From assembly GCA_021463165.1 (NCBI GenBank), contig JAJTWY010000004.1, forward strand, positions 1-64,000: DNA of 64,000 nt, read 5' to 3'. This DNA is from Pyrinomonadaceae bacterium. GTDB lineage: Bacteria; Acidobacteriota; Blastocatellia; Pyrinomonadales; Pyrinomonadaceae. The position numbers and the translations under genes are program-made. Shown here piece by piece: positions 49,724-60,211 of the stretch; the stretch's first letter is position 1; the number at the start of each line of letters is the position of its first letter. Under the pieces are notes generated by a model. That model was not told where the DNA came from, did not search any database, and was given only the letters and a program-made list of their open reading frames with translations.

Positions 49724-50830
49724 ATGAAACTAATGAGACGAAGGAGACATAAACAGATCTTAGCTTGGGTTGTCACCGCAATTAGCACATTTCTCCTACT
49801 GGGGACTGTACCCGATCCAACTCACGCGCAGGCAGCAGGAGACATCGTTCGATGGAAAGCCAGCGGACCGGCAACCGCGAAGGTCGGCGAGAGGATTCTC
49901 ATTGACCTAGATGCCGAAATTGAAATCGGCTGGCACATATATTCCGTTTCGCAGCCACCAGGAGGTCCTATGGCCTCCGTCATCTCGATCCCGGGAAAGC
50001 AAGCGTTTCGGGTTGATGGAGTGGCGCGTACGCCGACTCCCGACAGGTCCTTCGATCCAAACTTCAATATGGAAACCGAGACGTATGAAGGAAAAATAAG
50101 TATTAAGATTCCGGTCTCCGTGATAGATGATGCTCCTTTGGGGAATCAAAGGATCGCAGTTGACGTGACGTATCAAACCTGCAGCGATACGACGTGTTTG
50201 CCACCTTACACTACGCACCTCTTTGTTCCGATCAAAATTCTACCGGCGGTAAGCAGCAAATCGGGAGAGGATCCCGTTGAATCATCAATACAGGGGAATG
50301 CGATCGGATCGCCAACGGCCGAGAGCCGTAAGCCAGGCAAAACGCCGATCAATAACTCCGCCGTCGGTTCGTCTGAAGGCGACCAGGTCCCGGACTTCAG
50401 TTTCGTGGATTTTTCGGGCAAGGCACGCAGATTGAGTGAGTTTCGCGGGAAGTACGTCTTGATCGATTTTTGGGCCTCTTGGTGCAAGCCTTGTCTGGTT
50501 GATATTCCAAAACTGAAGGAGCTTTATCAAAAACATAAAGACTCCGGTTTCGAAATACTTGGAATGGACGCCGAAACACTGAGTGACGACGATGCCGCAC
50601 CGGATCCTGATTTTGTCAGACAACAAACGGAGCAAGCGAAGAAGATAGTCGCTACTCGCGGTATGACCTGGACAAACGCAACGACGGAAACCGCGGTTCC
50701 GATTGCGAAGAATATCTTTTCCGTAAAAGCCTTGCCGACAAAGATCTTGCTTGATAGAGAGGGAAGATTGATCGCCCGAATTGGCGAGAAGGACGATCTG
50801 CTCGCGATCGTGGAAGGCTTGCTCAAATGA
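49724..50830 (+). CDS. DsbD-alpha/TlpA fusion thiol-redox protein
   Basis: A 368-residue exported protein. After an N-terminal leader (basic MRRRRHKQ, hydrophobic to about residue 30), a DsbD N-terminal-type domain (residues 45-165) has the Cys pair in TCSDTTCLPPYT. A flexible linker (about 175-220) leads to a TlpA thioredoxin domain with active site WASWCKPCLVDIPK. Such two-domain proteins relay electrons in the periplasm. It follows the TlpA-type gene by 101 bases, probably the same unit, and the next gene (M16) faces it. Confidence 0.8.
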   Translation: MKLMRRRRHKQILAWVVTAISTFLLLGTVPDPTHAQAAGDIVRWKASGPATAKVGERILIDLDAEIEIGWHIYSVSQPPGGPMASVISIPGKQAFRVDGVARTPTPDRSFDPNFNMETETYEGKISIKIPVSVIDDAPLGNQRIAVDVTYQTCSDTTCLPPYTTHLFVPIKILPAVSSKSGEDPVESSIQGNAIGSPTAESRKPGKTPINNSAVGSSEGDQVPDFSFVDFSGKARRLSEFRGKYVLIDFWASWCKPCLVDIPKLKELYQKHKDSGFEILGMDAETLSDDDAAPDPDFVRQQTEQAKKIVATRGMTWTNATTETAVPIAKNIFSVKALPTKILLDREGRLIARIGEKDDLLAIVEGLLK

Positions 50831-51072
50831 CGCGAAAATCGATTCGTCACGGTCATGCCTTCGGTTCGGTGTCGGGGAATAAAATTGCAGCTTGACCGGC
50901 GGTGCGAAGAACAAGGAAATAGAACGGATATATGGTATCGCCGACTTGGTGGTATGAGAGCGTACCTTCCGTGACAAGTCCGTGCTCAACGACATCCGTT
51001 TCGGCCTCGTTGCAGCTCCTCCTATGCCTTGGATCCCGAACCCGAACCATGCTCGCGAGCGAATAGGCAGGC

Positions 51073-51093
51073 CATCCCCAATCTGGGGATGGT
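51073..51093. terminator. Hairpin in a convergent gap, possible bidirectional terminator
   Basis: Perfect 8-base inverted repeat CCATCCCC-AATCT-GGGGATGG between the convergent TlpA-fusion (plus) and M16 (minus) genes. There is no T-run on either side, so it would be a factor-assisted terminator or mRNA-stability hairpin. The rest of the 365-base gap 50831-51195 shows no clear gene. A short minus-strand frame (50853-51227) overlaps the M16 3' end and looks like chance. A 10-base palindrome GCTCGCGAGC is at 51052-51061. Confidence 0.4.
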
Positions 51094-51195
51094 AACGGAC
51101 CCAACCTCCCGGATCGAACCTCCCACAAACGCCACCTGTTTGGGTAGAATCGAACGTTGGAGGCGCGAATGGCCCACGGCTCTGCGGTATACCGC

Positions 51196-53973
51196 CTACC
51201 TTCCGATTGGATTTCCCTCAGTGTCAAGAATTGAGATTGGATGGCCTAGGTCTCTCAATTTCGATTCGATCGCTTTTCTGTCACCCACAATGACGATCGC
51301 CATTTTTGTTGGGTTGACGTATTTGTTAGCGACGCGATTAACATCCGCTAAGGTTACGGCATTGATCCTTGGGATGTAGTTGTCGAAATAGGTTTCCGGT
51401 AAGCCGAAGAGTGCCATGTCGGAAAGGTGTCGGGCTATTTGCTCGACCGTCTCAAAATCCTGCGGATAACGACTGATGAGGTTCGCTTTGCTCGTTTCGA
51501 GTTCTTCCTTGGTGACTGGAATCGAGCCTCCGATCCCCTCGATCTGTTTCATCAATTCAATAACTGATTCCTTTGTTGCGCCTGTCTCGAAATCTCCGCT
51601 TGCACGGAACGTCCCGGGTCCTTTCCGAAATAGAAACACGCTATATGCCCCATAGGTGTAAGCCTTTTCTTCCCTCAGCACTCGGTTCAGACGAGACAAT
51701 GAGCCTCCCCCCAAGATGTGATTCATGACTTGAACCGCATAGTAGTCTGGGTTGCTGCGATCAAGTCCGACCACGCCCACCGCGATTGTCGATTGCACGG
51801 CGCCCGGTTTATCAACGATGTAAATTCCCGGTTTGCCCTTCATGGACTGCGCGGTTGACGGAACCGGAGCCGGAGCCCCAGCCTTCCAATCGGCAAAAAC
51901 ACTCTCCAATTTGGGCAGCATCGACTTGCTGTCCACGTCGCCGACCACGATCAAAGTGGCGTTGTTCGGAATATAATTAGCCTTGTGAAAACTCACCAAG
52001 TCCTCACGATTAATCGCTTTGATTGAGCCTTCCGTTGTATTTCGTCCGTATGGCTGGTCCCCGTAAAGAACTTTGTTGAAGACAAAGCCGGCAATTCCCG
52101 TAGGCTGTGATTTCCGCTGGGTTATTCCGATAAGCTGCCGACTGCGCAGCGATTCAATCTCGGCATTCGGAAACGAAGGATTCTGGATGATATCCGAATA
52201 GATTCCTAACGTTTTATCAAGATTCTTGGTGAGCGTCTGCAATGAAACTACACTCGAATCGCGACCAGAGTCTGCCGAGATTGAGGCTCCAATCGACTGC
52301 AATTGATTAGAAATACCGGCAGCAGATCGGGTCGTTGTACCTTGATTAAGCATCGAAGCGGTCCACAATGCAACACCAAATTTCTCGGTGGGATCTGCAA
52401 TTGAGCCCGAGTTAAACACAAGGTTCATCGAAACGATTGGCAAAATATTCTTTTTGACAAACCAGACTTTCAGGCCGTTTGAAAGCTTCGTTTTTTCGAT
52501 GGACGGCAGGGAGAAATTAGTTGTGGGGCCTGGTTTCGGCAAAGAATCTTTTTGCTTAGCAATCAAATCCCGATCTACTTTGGTTGCTTCACCGGAGGAC
52601 GAATTGTCGGTTTGCTCGTCCGGTTTTACCGGAGTTCTCTTGCCCGGAACATAGCTCACAACCAGACGATCTTCCGTCAAGTACCTACCGGCAACTCTTT
52701 GGATGTCGGCCGGGGTAACTTTACGATAGCGGTCAAGATCCGTTTGCAAATAACCGGGTTTGCCTAAATACCCTGCATACTCTCCCAATTGAGCACCTCG
52801 GCCCAGCACCGACTGTAGGGAGAAAATGAAAGTGGATTCTCGCAGATTTATTGCCCGAGACAGTTCGTCTTCGGTGGGAGGATATTTCTTGATCTTTTCA
52901 ACCTCGCGATCTATTTCCCTTTCGACTTCCTCAAGGGATTTGCCCGGCCGAACCGTGGCGGAGATCTGGAAGGTACCACCAAGGTCGTTGGGGTTTTGAC
53001 TGGCGCTGATCTGACTGACCAATTCATTTCCATAGTTCAGATTGCTTTGGAGACGCGAGCCTCTTCCACCGGAAAGGACCGAGGCGAGAATCTCGAGTGC
53101 CGCATCGTTTTCGGAATAACGCGCGGCGCTGTGCCAGACCATCGCGAGCCGCGGGAAGGGAACCGCATCCTGATAACTCCGTCGTACTTCTCCGTTTAGT
53201 TTTCGTGCCGGCGGATTCGGCTGGGAAATGGCCCCACCCTTAGCGATCGGAGCGAAGTATCTTTCAATCCAGCCGCGCGCTCGATCTTTGTCGAAATTGC
53301 CGGCGAGAATCAAAATCGCGTTGTTCGGGGCATAATACTTGCTAAAGAACGAACGCACGTCGTCCAAAGACGCGGCGGACAAGTCTGCCATCGAGCCGAT
53401 AACGGACCAATGATAAGGATGGCCCTCGGGATACATGATCTCCCCAATTCGTTCCGACATCGTTCCGTATGGCTGATTATCGATTCTCAGACGACGTTCG
53501 TTTTTAACCACGTCGCGTTGATTGTCAAGTTTCGCTTGCGTAATAGCGTCAAGCAAATTTCCCATTCTGTCGGCTTCCAGATAGAGCGTTCTCTCCAGAA
53601 AATTTGAAGGCACGACATTAAAGTAATAGGTCCGGTCTTCACTGGTCGTACCGTTGAAAATCCCGCCAACACCGCCAAAGGCATCGAGAAAACCGTTACG
53701 ATAATTTTTTGAGCCCTGAAACATCATGTGCTCGAAGAGGTGCGCGAATCCGGTTCGACCAGGAGTTTCATTTTTTGAACCAACCCGGTAAAAGACACTG
53801 ACGCCCGCGATAGGTAGAGTCTTGTCTTGATGCAGGATAACGGTTAACCCATTTTTTAACTTATATTCCTCGTAATTGATCGACACAGGCTTCTCGCTTT
53901 TCTGGCTGACAACTATTGCCGGCAGAAAGCAAAAAACTAGAAAAGAAGGAATGAAAACTCGCAATAATCTCAT
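51196..53973 (-). CDS. M16-family zinc metallopeptidase (double domain)
   Basis: A secreted pitrilysin-like (M16) protein of 925 residues. The ATG at 53973 has GGGAG upstream and begins a signal peptide (LLRVFIPSFLVFCFLPAIVV). The inverted zinc site HLFEHMMFQG (residues 77-81) is in the first M16 half. A second, inactive half starts near residue 480 (TKLSNGLKVWFVKKNILPIV) without the HxxEH motif. Both halves together form the chamber that degrades peptides. The gene faces the TlpA gene and, with the DUF5117 peptidase just upstream on the same strand, suggests a peptide-processing module near the TonB receptors. Confidence 0.9.
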   Translation of the reverse strand: MRLLRVFIPSFLVFCFLPAIVVSQKSEKPVSINYEEYKLKNGLTVILHQDKTLPIAGVSVFYRVGSKNETPGRTGFAHLFEHMMFQGSKNYRNGFLDAFGGVGGIFNGTTSEDRTYYFNVVPSNFLERTLYLEADRMGNLLDAITQAKLDNQRDVVKNERRLRIDNQPYGTMSERIGEIMYPEGHPYHWSVIGSMADLSAASLDDVRSFFSKYYAPNNAILILAGNFDKDRARGWIERYFAPIAKGGAISQPNPPARKLNGEVRRSYQDAVPFPRLAMVWHSAARYSENDAALEILASVLSGGRGSRLQSNLNYGNELVSQISASQNPNDLGGTFQISATVRPGKSLEEVEREIDREVEKIKKYPPTEDELSRAINLRESTFIFSLQSVLGRGAQLGEYAGYLGKPGYLQTDLDRYRKVTPADIQRVAGRYLTEDRLVVSYVPGKRTPVKPDEQTDNSSSGEATKVDRDLIAKQKDSLPKPGPTTNFSLPSIEKTKLSNGLKVWFVKKNILPIVSMNLVFNSGSIADPTEKFGVALWTASMLNQGTTTRSAAGISNQLQSIGASISADSGRDSSVVSLQTLTKNLDKTLGIYSDIIQNPSFPNAEIESLRSRQLIGITQRKSQPTGIAGFVFNKVLYGDQPYGRNTTEGSIKAINREDLVSFHKANYIPNNATLIVVGDVDSKSMLPKLESVFADWKAGAPAPVPSTAQSMKGKPGIYIVDKPGAVQSTIAVGVVGLDRSNPDYYAVQVMNHILGGGSLSRLNRVLREEKAYTYGAYSVFLFRKGPGTFRASGDFETGATKESVIELMKQIEGIGGSIPVTKEELETSKANLISRYPQDFETVEQIARHLSDMALFGLPETYFDNYIPRINAVTLADVNRVANKYVNPTKMAIVIVGDRKAIESKLRDLGHPISILDTEGNPIGR

Positions 53974-54198
53974 TGAAAACTCCCTTGTATTAATAAAAGG
54001 AAAATGATCTGGGAGAGGCCGACGGGGATAAGCCATCGATATCGCCCACCTTACAAAATTCGTTCTTGGACCCTCCACGTCTCGAAAAATGGTCTAAGGG
54101 CTGACCGCATCAATCCGCTAGTGGGCATTCCGGACTTCATTCTCTTACAGAATTCGATCCGCGAATTAATTTGGGGCCCTCGTGCTGACCATGAGCGG

Positions 54199-56652
54199 TT
54201 ATTTCGAATCGAGTATTTCCTGGATCCGGTAAATGACGGCTTCAAGATGCATTCGGGTTGTGCGGTCGGTCGCCTTAGCCAGAGCAGACCCGGCATCGTC
54301 ACTAAGCTCGCGAAGTTCGATAAGGTAGAATCCACGTTCATCGCCGCTTGTGAGCATCGCATTCGTGCCAGACGCGGATGCTTGCGGCGTTGCCGTTGTC
54401 GTTGCTTTGATTTTAAGGTCTGCGATGTCGAGATAAGCTCGTTGTAAGTTGCGGCGGTAGGCGTCGATCAACGGGACCGGCTCGTTTAGCTCGGCCCAGA
54501 TACCGCCTCGAACCTCGGACATGAGTTGTTTCGCGGTGTAGACACTGCCACCACCGAGGGCCTCCTGCTCGACAAGGCGCGCAAATCGCGAACTTGAAAG
54601 CAAATTGCTCAACACGCTCTTCTGAGCGATTCCGATGCGGTTGAGGGTGCCGACCGGTTCGATCCGGCGGAGAATTTCCTCATCGATCTGCCATGTCGGC
54701 GAAACGAATGCATTTTCGTTCAGAAAACGAACAGCCTCGACCTGACGAGCTTTAGGTACGATCCAGAATCGAACGCCGTTCCGGCCAAGCTTCATGTGCT
54801 GTGATTCGAGTCCACCCACGATAGCAACGACGTGGTTCAATTCAAGTACCCATTGCTCGATCATGTCGCCGTAAAGTTCACTCAGATCATTGTACGACGA
54901 GCCATTCTGTGCAATGGTCGCGGGAAGAAGAAGCCGTGCGACACGCCTAAGGTTATTAATCCCTAGTGCGGTCGACTTGACCGCATCAGCGTCGCCTACT
55001 GCCTCCATCAATTCGCCCGGGTCGCTTCCGCCCGTTAAAGCGGTCGAGAAGCGGAGCCATGGAGTCTTATCCTGTTCGTGGGCCCATTCATCAAGTACAG
55101 GAAGCTCCTGATCGGGCTTTGTGGCATTTGGGATAGGCCGATATCCCCAGGCGATAGCCCACATGTCGTATGGCCCAATTCGAGGCACGAGGTCGGCGGG
55201 GTCAATCCTGTCCTCTGGCTGTGCCACATAGTTGAACCGAGAGTAGTCCATGATCGAGGGCGTGTGCCCCATTTCCTTCACCCATTCCCGATCGCGCACC
55301 TTCTCCTGAGGGTACGTCGAACTCGCCTTCATGTTATGCTGCAGTCCAAGAGTGTGGCCGACCTCATGTGTGATGGTAGATTCCACGAGTGTTCCCATCA
55401 GCTCGTCGGGCATCGGCAGCTTCTGGGCTCTCGGGTCTAGCGGGGCTGCCTGGACAAAGTATTGCGAGCGCAGACTGCTCATAATATTGTGAGACATCAT
55501 GAGGTAAGCCACCATGATCTCGCCAGTTCGCGGGTCATAGATATGTCTGCCCGAAGCGTTTTGGAGCGTTGACGGCAACCAGCGGACGACGGAATAGCGG
55601 GCGTCCTCGAGGTCAAACTCCGGGTCCTCCTGTTCCGACGGCTGCACCTTCGCTAAGATGGCGTTTTTGTAGCCGACGGCTTCGAATGCTTTCTGCCATT
55701 TCTCGACACCACGCTTTATGTATGGCACGAGCCAGCCAGGCGTAGCTCGATCGATATAGTAAACAATCGGTTTAACGGGTTCGGAAATTTGGGCGTTCGG
55801 ATCCTTCTTTTCGAGGCGCCATCGTACGATGAATCGCCGCTCAGTTGCCTTTTGTTCCGGGCGGCTGTAGTCCATTTGAGCTGTTGAAAAATATCCGACC
55901 CGCTCGTCGAATAGTCGCGGCATCATCGGACTCTCTGGCATTTTAACCATGCTGTGGTGTATGACGACGGTGGCGCTTCCCGGCTTTATTCCATATTGGG
56001 CCAACGAAGACCCAGGCTGTACGGTTCGCGTATAGGTATGTGTCGCTTCGACCTCGATATTGGTCGGAAACGGCGATATTCGATCGATGTATGACCGCGT
56101 TGCATCGAACGCGGTTGCAAGTAGACGCTCGCGGGCGCTGAACTCGAAAATGTCCGTGGTAAATAGACGAGTAACCTCGATGACTGCAGATTCATCCGGA
56201 CCTGTCGCCGCGATCTGAAACGACATAATAATCGTGTCGGTATTTGCACTGCTAACAGCTGCGGCGATCGGGGAACTCGGATCCGCGACGATATCGTATT
56301 TCACGCTCCGAAGGTTTATCTGGTTCTGATTGCGTTCCCAGCGCACGACGATTTGGTTTAGTCCCTCCCCGCTATAGCCGACGCCGGAGGTCGTCCGAGC
56401 GAATCTGGTAACCCAAAGGAACTCTTTATTGAGTTCGTCTTTAGGAATCTCGTAGTAGTATTTGTCTTTTACTTTGTGGACCGTAAAGATCCCTGATTTT
56501 GATACGCCGTCCTTTGTAACCAGCTTCTCGTATTGTTGCTGGTCAACTGCAGGCGACCCGGTCCGGTTAGGCGTCTGATCCTGTGCAAACGAAATTCCTG
56601 TGGACCCGAGGGGCAAACCGAGTGACAGAATCAGAAATAGAAATTTACTCAC
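54199..56652 (-). CDS. DUF5117/DUF5118 zinc metallopeptidase
   Basis: Zinc-dependent metallopeptidase of 817 residues. The start is a GTG at 56652, chosen because GAGGA is upstream and the signal peptide follows directly (SKFLFLILSLGLPLGSTGIS). DUF5118 and DUF5117 regions come first; the zinc site is HEVGHTLGLQHNMKAS (about residues 425-440), followed by a long C-terminal domain. Family members are thought to be secreted peptidases. The 225 bases between it and the M16 gene contain nothing clear. Confidence 0.85.
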   Translation of the reverse strand: MSKFLFLILSLGLPLGSTGISFAQDQTPNRTGSPAVDQQQYEKLVTKDGVSKSGIFTVHKVKDKYYYEIPKDELNKEFLWVTRFARTTSGVGYSGEGLNQIVVRWERNQNQINLRSVKYDIVADPSSPIAAAVSSANTDTIIMSFQIAATGPDESAVIEVTRLFTTDIFEFSARERLLATAFDATRSYIDRISPFPTNIEVEATHTYTRTVQPGSSLAQYGIKPGSATVVIHHSMVKMPESPMMPRLFDERVGYFSTAQMDYSRPEQKATERRFIVRWRLEKKDPNAQISEPVKPIVYYIDRATPGWLVPYIKRGVEKWQKAFEAVGYKNAILAKVQPSEQEDPEFDLEDARYSVVRWLPSTLQNASGRHIYDPRTGEIMVAYLMMSHNIMSSLRSQYFVQAAPLDPRAQKLPMPDELMGTLVESTITHEVGHTLGLQHNMKASSTYPQEKVRDREWVKEMGHTPSIMDYSRFNYVAQPEDRIDPADLVPRIGPYDMWAIAWGYRPIPNATKPDQELPVLDEWAHEQDKTPWLRFSTALTGGSDPGELMEAVGDADAVKSTALGINNLRRVARLLLPATIAQNGSSYNDLSELYGDMIEQWVLELNHVVAIVGGLESQHMKLGRNGVRFWIVPKARQVEAVRFLNENAFVSPTWQIDEEILRRIEPVGTLNRIGIAQKSVLSNLLSSSRFARLVEQEALGGGSVYTAKQLMSEVRGGIWAELNEPVPLIDAYRRNLQRAYLDIADLKIKATTTATPQASASGTNAMLTSGDERGFYLIELRELSDDAGSALAKATDRTTRMHLEAVIYRIQEILDSK

Positions 56653-56849
56653 GTTAAAATTCCTCGGAGAAATACGCTTTCGGCAAACCAATCCGTATCT
56701 CGCAACGAATATGCCTTGGTTTGCCAGATCTTGTTAATTCCGACAACCGAAATTCACTGAAGCGAAATCGAAACGATTGTCTCGGGCCTTTGCTGCCATC
56801 AGCCTTGTCCTCAATCATAGAAATGATAGAGGCGATGAACTTCGGTGTC

Positions 56850-59800
56850 TCAAAATGTGAATCTCGCTGCAAACTGCATCGAGCGCGGTCCGCCGTTCTG
56901 AAAAAGCGGATTAAACCCGCCACTGAGCGAGCCGCCGCCGAAGCCTCGCGCGGCGGTCTGGGTAATCACCCCAAAGGGTTGCACGCCCACAACACTCGTC
57001 GGATAGAGAAAGTTCGGATGGTTGAAGACATTAAACACCTCCCAACGGAACTGCATTTTTAAATTCTCATACAGCGTAAACGTCCGGTGGAGCCCCATAT
57101 CCACCTGCCAGAAACCGGGTCCGCGAAGCGCGTTTCGTCCCAGATTTCCCATTTGTCCGGCGGGAACTGCGGTAGTGAACGCCGCCGGATTCAGACGTCT
57201 CCCGGTTGGCACATTCGAATCGTCGATATAGATCGGCTGCCCCGTCAGATTGGGTCGTCGGAAATTACCGAAAACGTTGATCGGAGTGAATTCCTGGAAC
57301 AGCACGTTAAATGGCAATCCAGTTCGTGCTAATAAAATTCCGTTCAACGACCATCCGCCAAATACCGCGGAAGAGATTTTGTTCCCTTTCGGAGCCGGAA
57401 TCACATAGGTCAAAGCAGTACTGAAATTGTGCCGCACGTCGAAAACCGAATCCCCGCGGAAGGTTTCCTGCGGAAAAATAAAGCCTCCTGAGGGAACCGC
57501 CTGATCAGAAGAGGCATTGTCAATGGAGTGCGACCAGGTGTAGCTGGCGACCGCCTGCAAGCCTCTTGAAAGACGGCGCGTAAACTGAGCCTGAAGCGAG
57601 TGATAGTCAGATTGAGCGCCGTTATCAATGAATACGACGCTTGAAAAATTCGGACTGAAATATGCCCCGGGAAACTGCCCAGGCAGTCCAATATCAATAC
57701 GACGAACACGGACGAGTTTTCTCCCTAACGCGCCAACGTAGCCGACAGAAACTGTTTGGTCACGCCCTAGCGACTGTTCAGCCGTAAGGTTCCATTGATA
57801 CGTGCGCGGCAGAGTGTAATCTTTTGCCGCCGCAGTGACCTGCGCCCGATTGCTGGGACCGAGCGTGAGGCTCCGGTCCGGGATGACAGTCAGGGAGATG
57901 TCTACCGGAAGCTGGGCGTTGGGTGTGCGACGATTGTTCGCATATGGGAAAGCGGCATCGCCGAACCCGGACTGCCCCAGGTCATAAAAAACCCCAACTC
58001 CACCCTTAACAACCAACTCGCGTCCGGAGACATCGCTGACCTGATAGGAGAAACCAAAGCGTGGTGCGAGCTTCGTGAAATCAGTCTCAAAATAAGGTGT
58101 GCCAAGCGGTGCCAGCGCCAATGAGGTCTGATCAAGCTGGCTTAATTCCGGTGCGTCGGCGAGCGTATATGGCAGCTTGCCGTCAGTACCGGTCGGAGAA
58201 GGGTTGATATTCCAGCCCAACCCATAGGTAAGTGTAAATTGCTTAGTAGCTTTCCAGGTATCCTGTGCGTAGAAATAGAAGCTGTTGAACAGGGCGGTAA
58301 AACTCGCTGACTTAGCGGCTATAACTAACGATGCTCTATTGTCGTAAACATTCTGAAGCGTGCCGGGAATGACCGATACTGACAAATCATTGGCACCGGC
58401 CGTAGGTGTCAGGCGGCGATAATCGAAGCCGAATTTCAACTGGTGCGAGCCTGCGGTATAAGAGAAATTGTCGATAAATTGGAATTGATTATTCTCGTTG
58501 TCTGCCTGATCGCCAAAGACTAACGAGTCGAACACGTTGGTGACGGGAAAAAGAGTGTATGATCGCTGCGTCCCGGCTCCCGCGGGAAGGAAAATCGAAT
58601 CGGGAGGAAGCACCCCTCCTCCGAAACCATCGAAGTCATTATCCCGAAAGCCTTTTTGATTACTGAAATCTATTCTGACTTCATTGATTGCTTTCGTCCC
58701 GAATATCTGCGTCGAACCCAAATACAGCTTTCGTGAGGGCTGCTTGGTGGTAAAGAAGGCTGACGGATTACTTGCAAAACGACTCTTCGCCTCCGAGGGC
58801 GAATAATTGATTCTACCGAACAGCGTAAAATTCTCGCTCAAATTGTGGTCAACTCGCAGGCCCCAGGCATCTGAACTTTGCGGATTCGAAAAAACACCCG
58901 TATATAGTGCTCCTCCGGTCAACTGTCCGGCGGCATTCCGGACCTCCGGACCGTTCGGCAACGGATAAGCGTTCAAAATCGCTCTTGCGATATCGTTCGC
59001 GGGAGCGCCGGTTAATATATTGGTCTGGCGCGCGGCAAGTGAGGGAACAACGATCGTCGTGGCAGGCTGCGGCAGTAAGAATCGCTGTGCTTCGTAGGAA
59101 AAGAAAAAGAATGTTTTGTCTTTCCCTTTCCATAGAGCGGGTCCGCCTTCGCCAAAACGAGGTAAAACTACAGGACCACTAAACGTTCCTCCGAAGTTGT
59201 TGAATCTTAAGGGCGGCTTGACTGAGTCGAAAAAGTCCCGAGCATCAAAAACATCGTTTCTAAAATATTCAAATAGCGATCCGTGGTAGTTGTTTTCGCC
59301 AGAACGAGTAACGAGCGAAACCTGAGCTCCGGGGCCTCGCCCGAATTCCGGCGCAAAAGTCGATGTCTGGATTGCAAATTCCTGTAATGCGTCAATTGAC
59401 GCGAGATTTTGGAATCCGCCCTGAGTGGTTGCAGCGGGGAGCGAACCGCTCGCATTTTGCCCAAAGCCACTAAAAACGGGTATGCTAAAATTTCCGCTTA
59501 CACCATCAACGGTAAAATAATTGGAATTGGCACGTTGACCGTTAACCGAAAATTGACCCTGACTGTCAGAGGTGACCGGTACCGCAACTACTCCGGGAGA
59601 TAAAGCGATCAGTGTTTGGATGCTCCGCCCGTTCGTCGGCAAGTTCCCAACGAAGGTCCGATCAATCGGGGTCACGACCGCCGGGTTTGTGTCGACGAGA
59701 TTTTCGCCGGGCCGCACTTCGACCACCCCCGAAACGTCACCGATTTCAAGTCGGATCCGTATGGCGCGTCGGTCATTTACGTTCAGTACCAGATCCGGAA

Positions 59801-60083
59801 CCTGAAGACGCTTGAAGCCGTTGGCTGCCGCCTCGATTGTATAAGTCGCCGGTGGGAGAAGTGGCACAACGAATGAGCCGTCAGAGCCAGTTGTCACAGT
59901 GCGTTCGAGGCCGGTGGCCGGGTTGGTGACGGTGACCTTGACATTCGGAACGACCGCTCCTTGGGAATCTTCGACGACTCCGGAAAGGGTTGCGTTGCTG
60001 GTCTGAGCCGCGATCTGTAGGCAAAGAAGCAAGATCAACTGGCAAGGGAGCAGTAAAAACCGAAATAGGCTGTTGTTGAGCAT
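56850..60083 (-). CDS. Oar-like TonB-dependent receptor, second copy
   Basis: Outer-membrane receptor of 1077 residues with a leader (MLNNSLFRFLLLPCQLILLL), a carboxypeptidase-like domain (TLSGVVEDSQGAVVPNVKVT) at residues 32-115, and a plug-type region (VGNLPTNGRSIQTLIALSPG). A beta-barrel ends in ...PRSMQFAARFTF with terminal Phe. GAGGA is 8 bases before the ATG. It is the same type as the receptor at 44900 but only moderately similar, and the two bracket the peptidase and thioredoxin genes. It lies on the minus strand, upstream of the DUF5117 peptidase, and may share a promoter with it. Confidence 0.85.
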   Translation of the reverse strand: MLNNSLFRFLLLPCQLILLLCLQIAAQTSNATLSGVVEDSQGAVVPNVKVTVTNPATGLERTVTTGSDGSFVVPLLPPATYTIEAAANGFKRLQVPDLVLNVNDRRAIRIRLEIGDVSGVVEVRPGENLVDTNPAVVTPIDRTFVGNLPTNGRSIQTLIALSPGVVAVPVTSDSQGQFSVNGQRANSNYFTVDGVSGNFSIPVFSGFGQNASGSLPAATTQGGFQNLASIDALQEFAIQTSTFAPEFGRGPGAQVSLVTRSGENNYHGSLFEYFRNDVFDARDFFDSVKPPLRFNNFGGTFSGPVVLPRFGEGGPALWKGKDKTFFFFSYEAQRFLLPQPATTIVVPSLAARQTNILTGAPANDIARAILNAYPLPNGPEVRNAAGQLTGGALYTGVFSNPQSSDAWGLRVDHNLSENFTLFGRINYSPSEAKSRFASNPSAFFTTKQPSRKLYLGSTQIFGTKAINEVRIDFSNQKGFRDNDFDGFGGGVLPPDSIFLPAGAGTQRSYTLFPVTNVFDSLVFGDQADNENNQFQFIDNFSYTAGSHQLKFGFDYRRLTPTAGANDLSVSVIPGTLQNVYDNRASLVIAAKSASFTALFNSFYFYAQDTWKATKQFTLTYGLGWNINPSPTGTDGKLPYTLADAPELSQLDQTSLALAPLGTPYFETDFTKLAPRFGFSYQVSDVSGRELVVKGGVGVFYDLGQSGFGDAAFPYANNRRTPNAQLPVDISLTVIPDRSLTLGPSNRAQVTAAAKDYTLPRTYQWNLTAEQSLGRDQTVSVGYVGALGRKLVRVRRIDIGLPGQFPGAYFSPNFSSVVFIDNGAQSDYHSLQAQFTRRLSRGLQAVASYTWSHSIDNASSDQAVPSGGFIFPQETFRGDSVFDVRHNFSTALTYVIPAPKGNKISSAVFGGWSLNGILLARTGLPFNVLFQEFTPINVFGNFRRPNLTGQPIYIDDSNVPTGRRLNPAAFTTAVPAGQMGNLGRNALRGPGFWQVDMGLHRTFTLYENLKMQFRWEVFNVFNHPNFLYPTSVVGVQPFGVITQTAARGFGGGSLSGGFNPLFQNGGPRSMQFAARFTF

Positions 60084-60211
60084 CTGTTTTTCCTCTTCAA
60101 GTCAAATTAATGTCGCCTTTAGCGACCCCTTGCTTGGCCTTTATACCCACCAAAATCCGAGAAACCGGGTCGAACGATTCAGACTGGTAGATGAGACTCG
60201 TGTGTCCCGAA

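Noticed and set aside
50853..51227. Minus-strand open frame of 124 codons
   Set aside because: It overlaps the M16 3' end in another frame, spans a hairpin and has no recognisable features.
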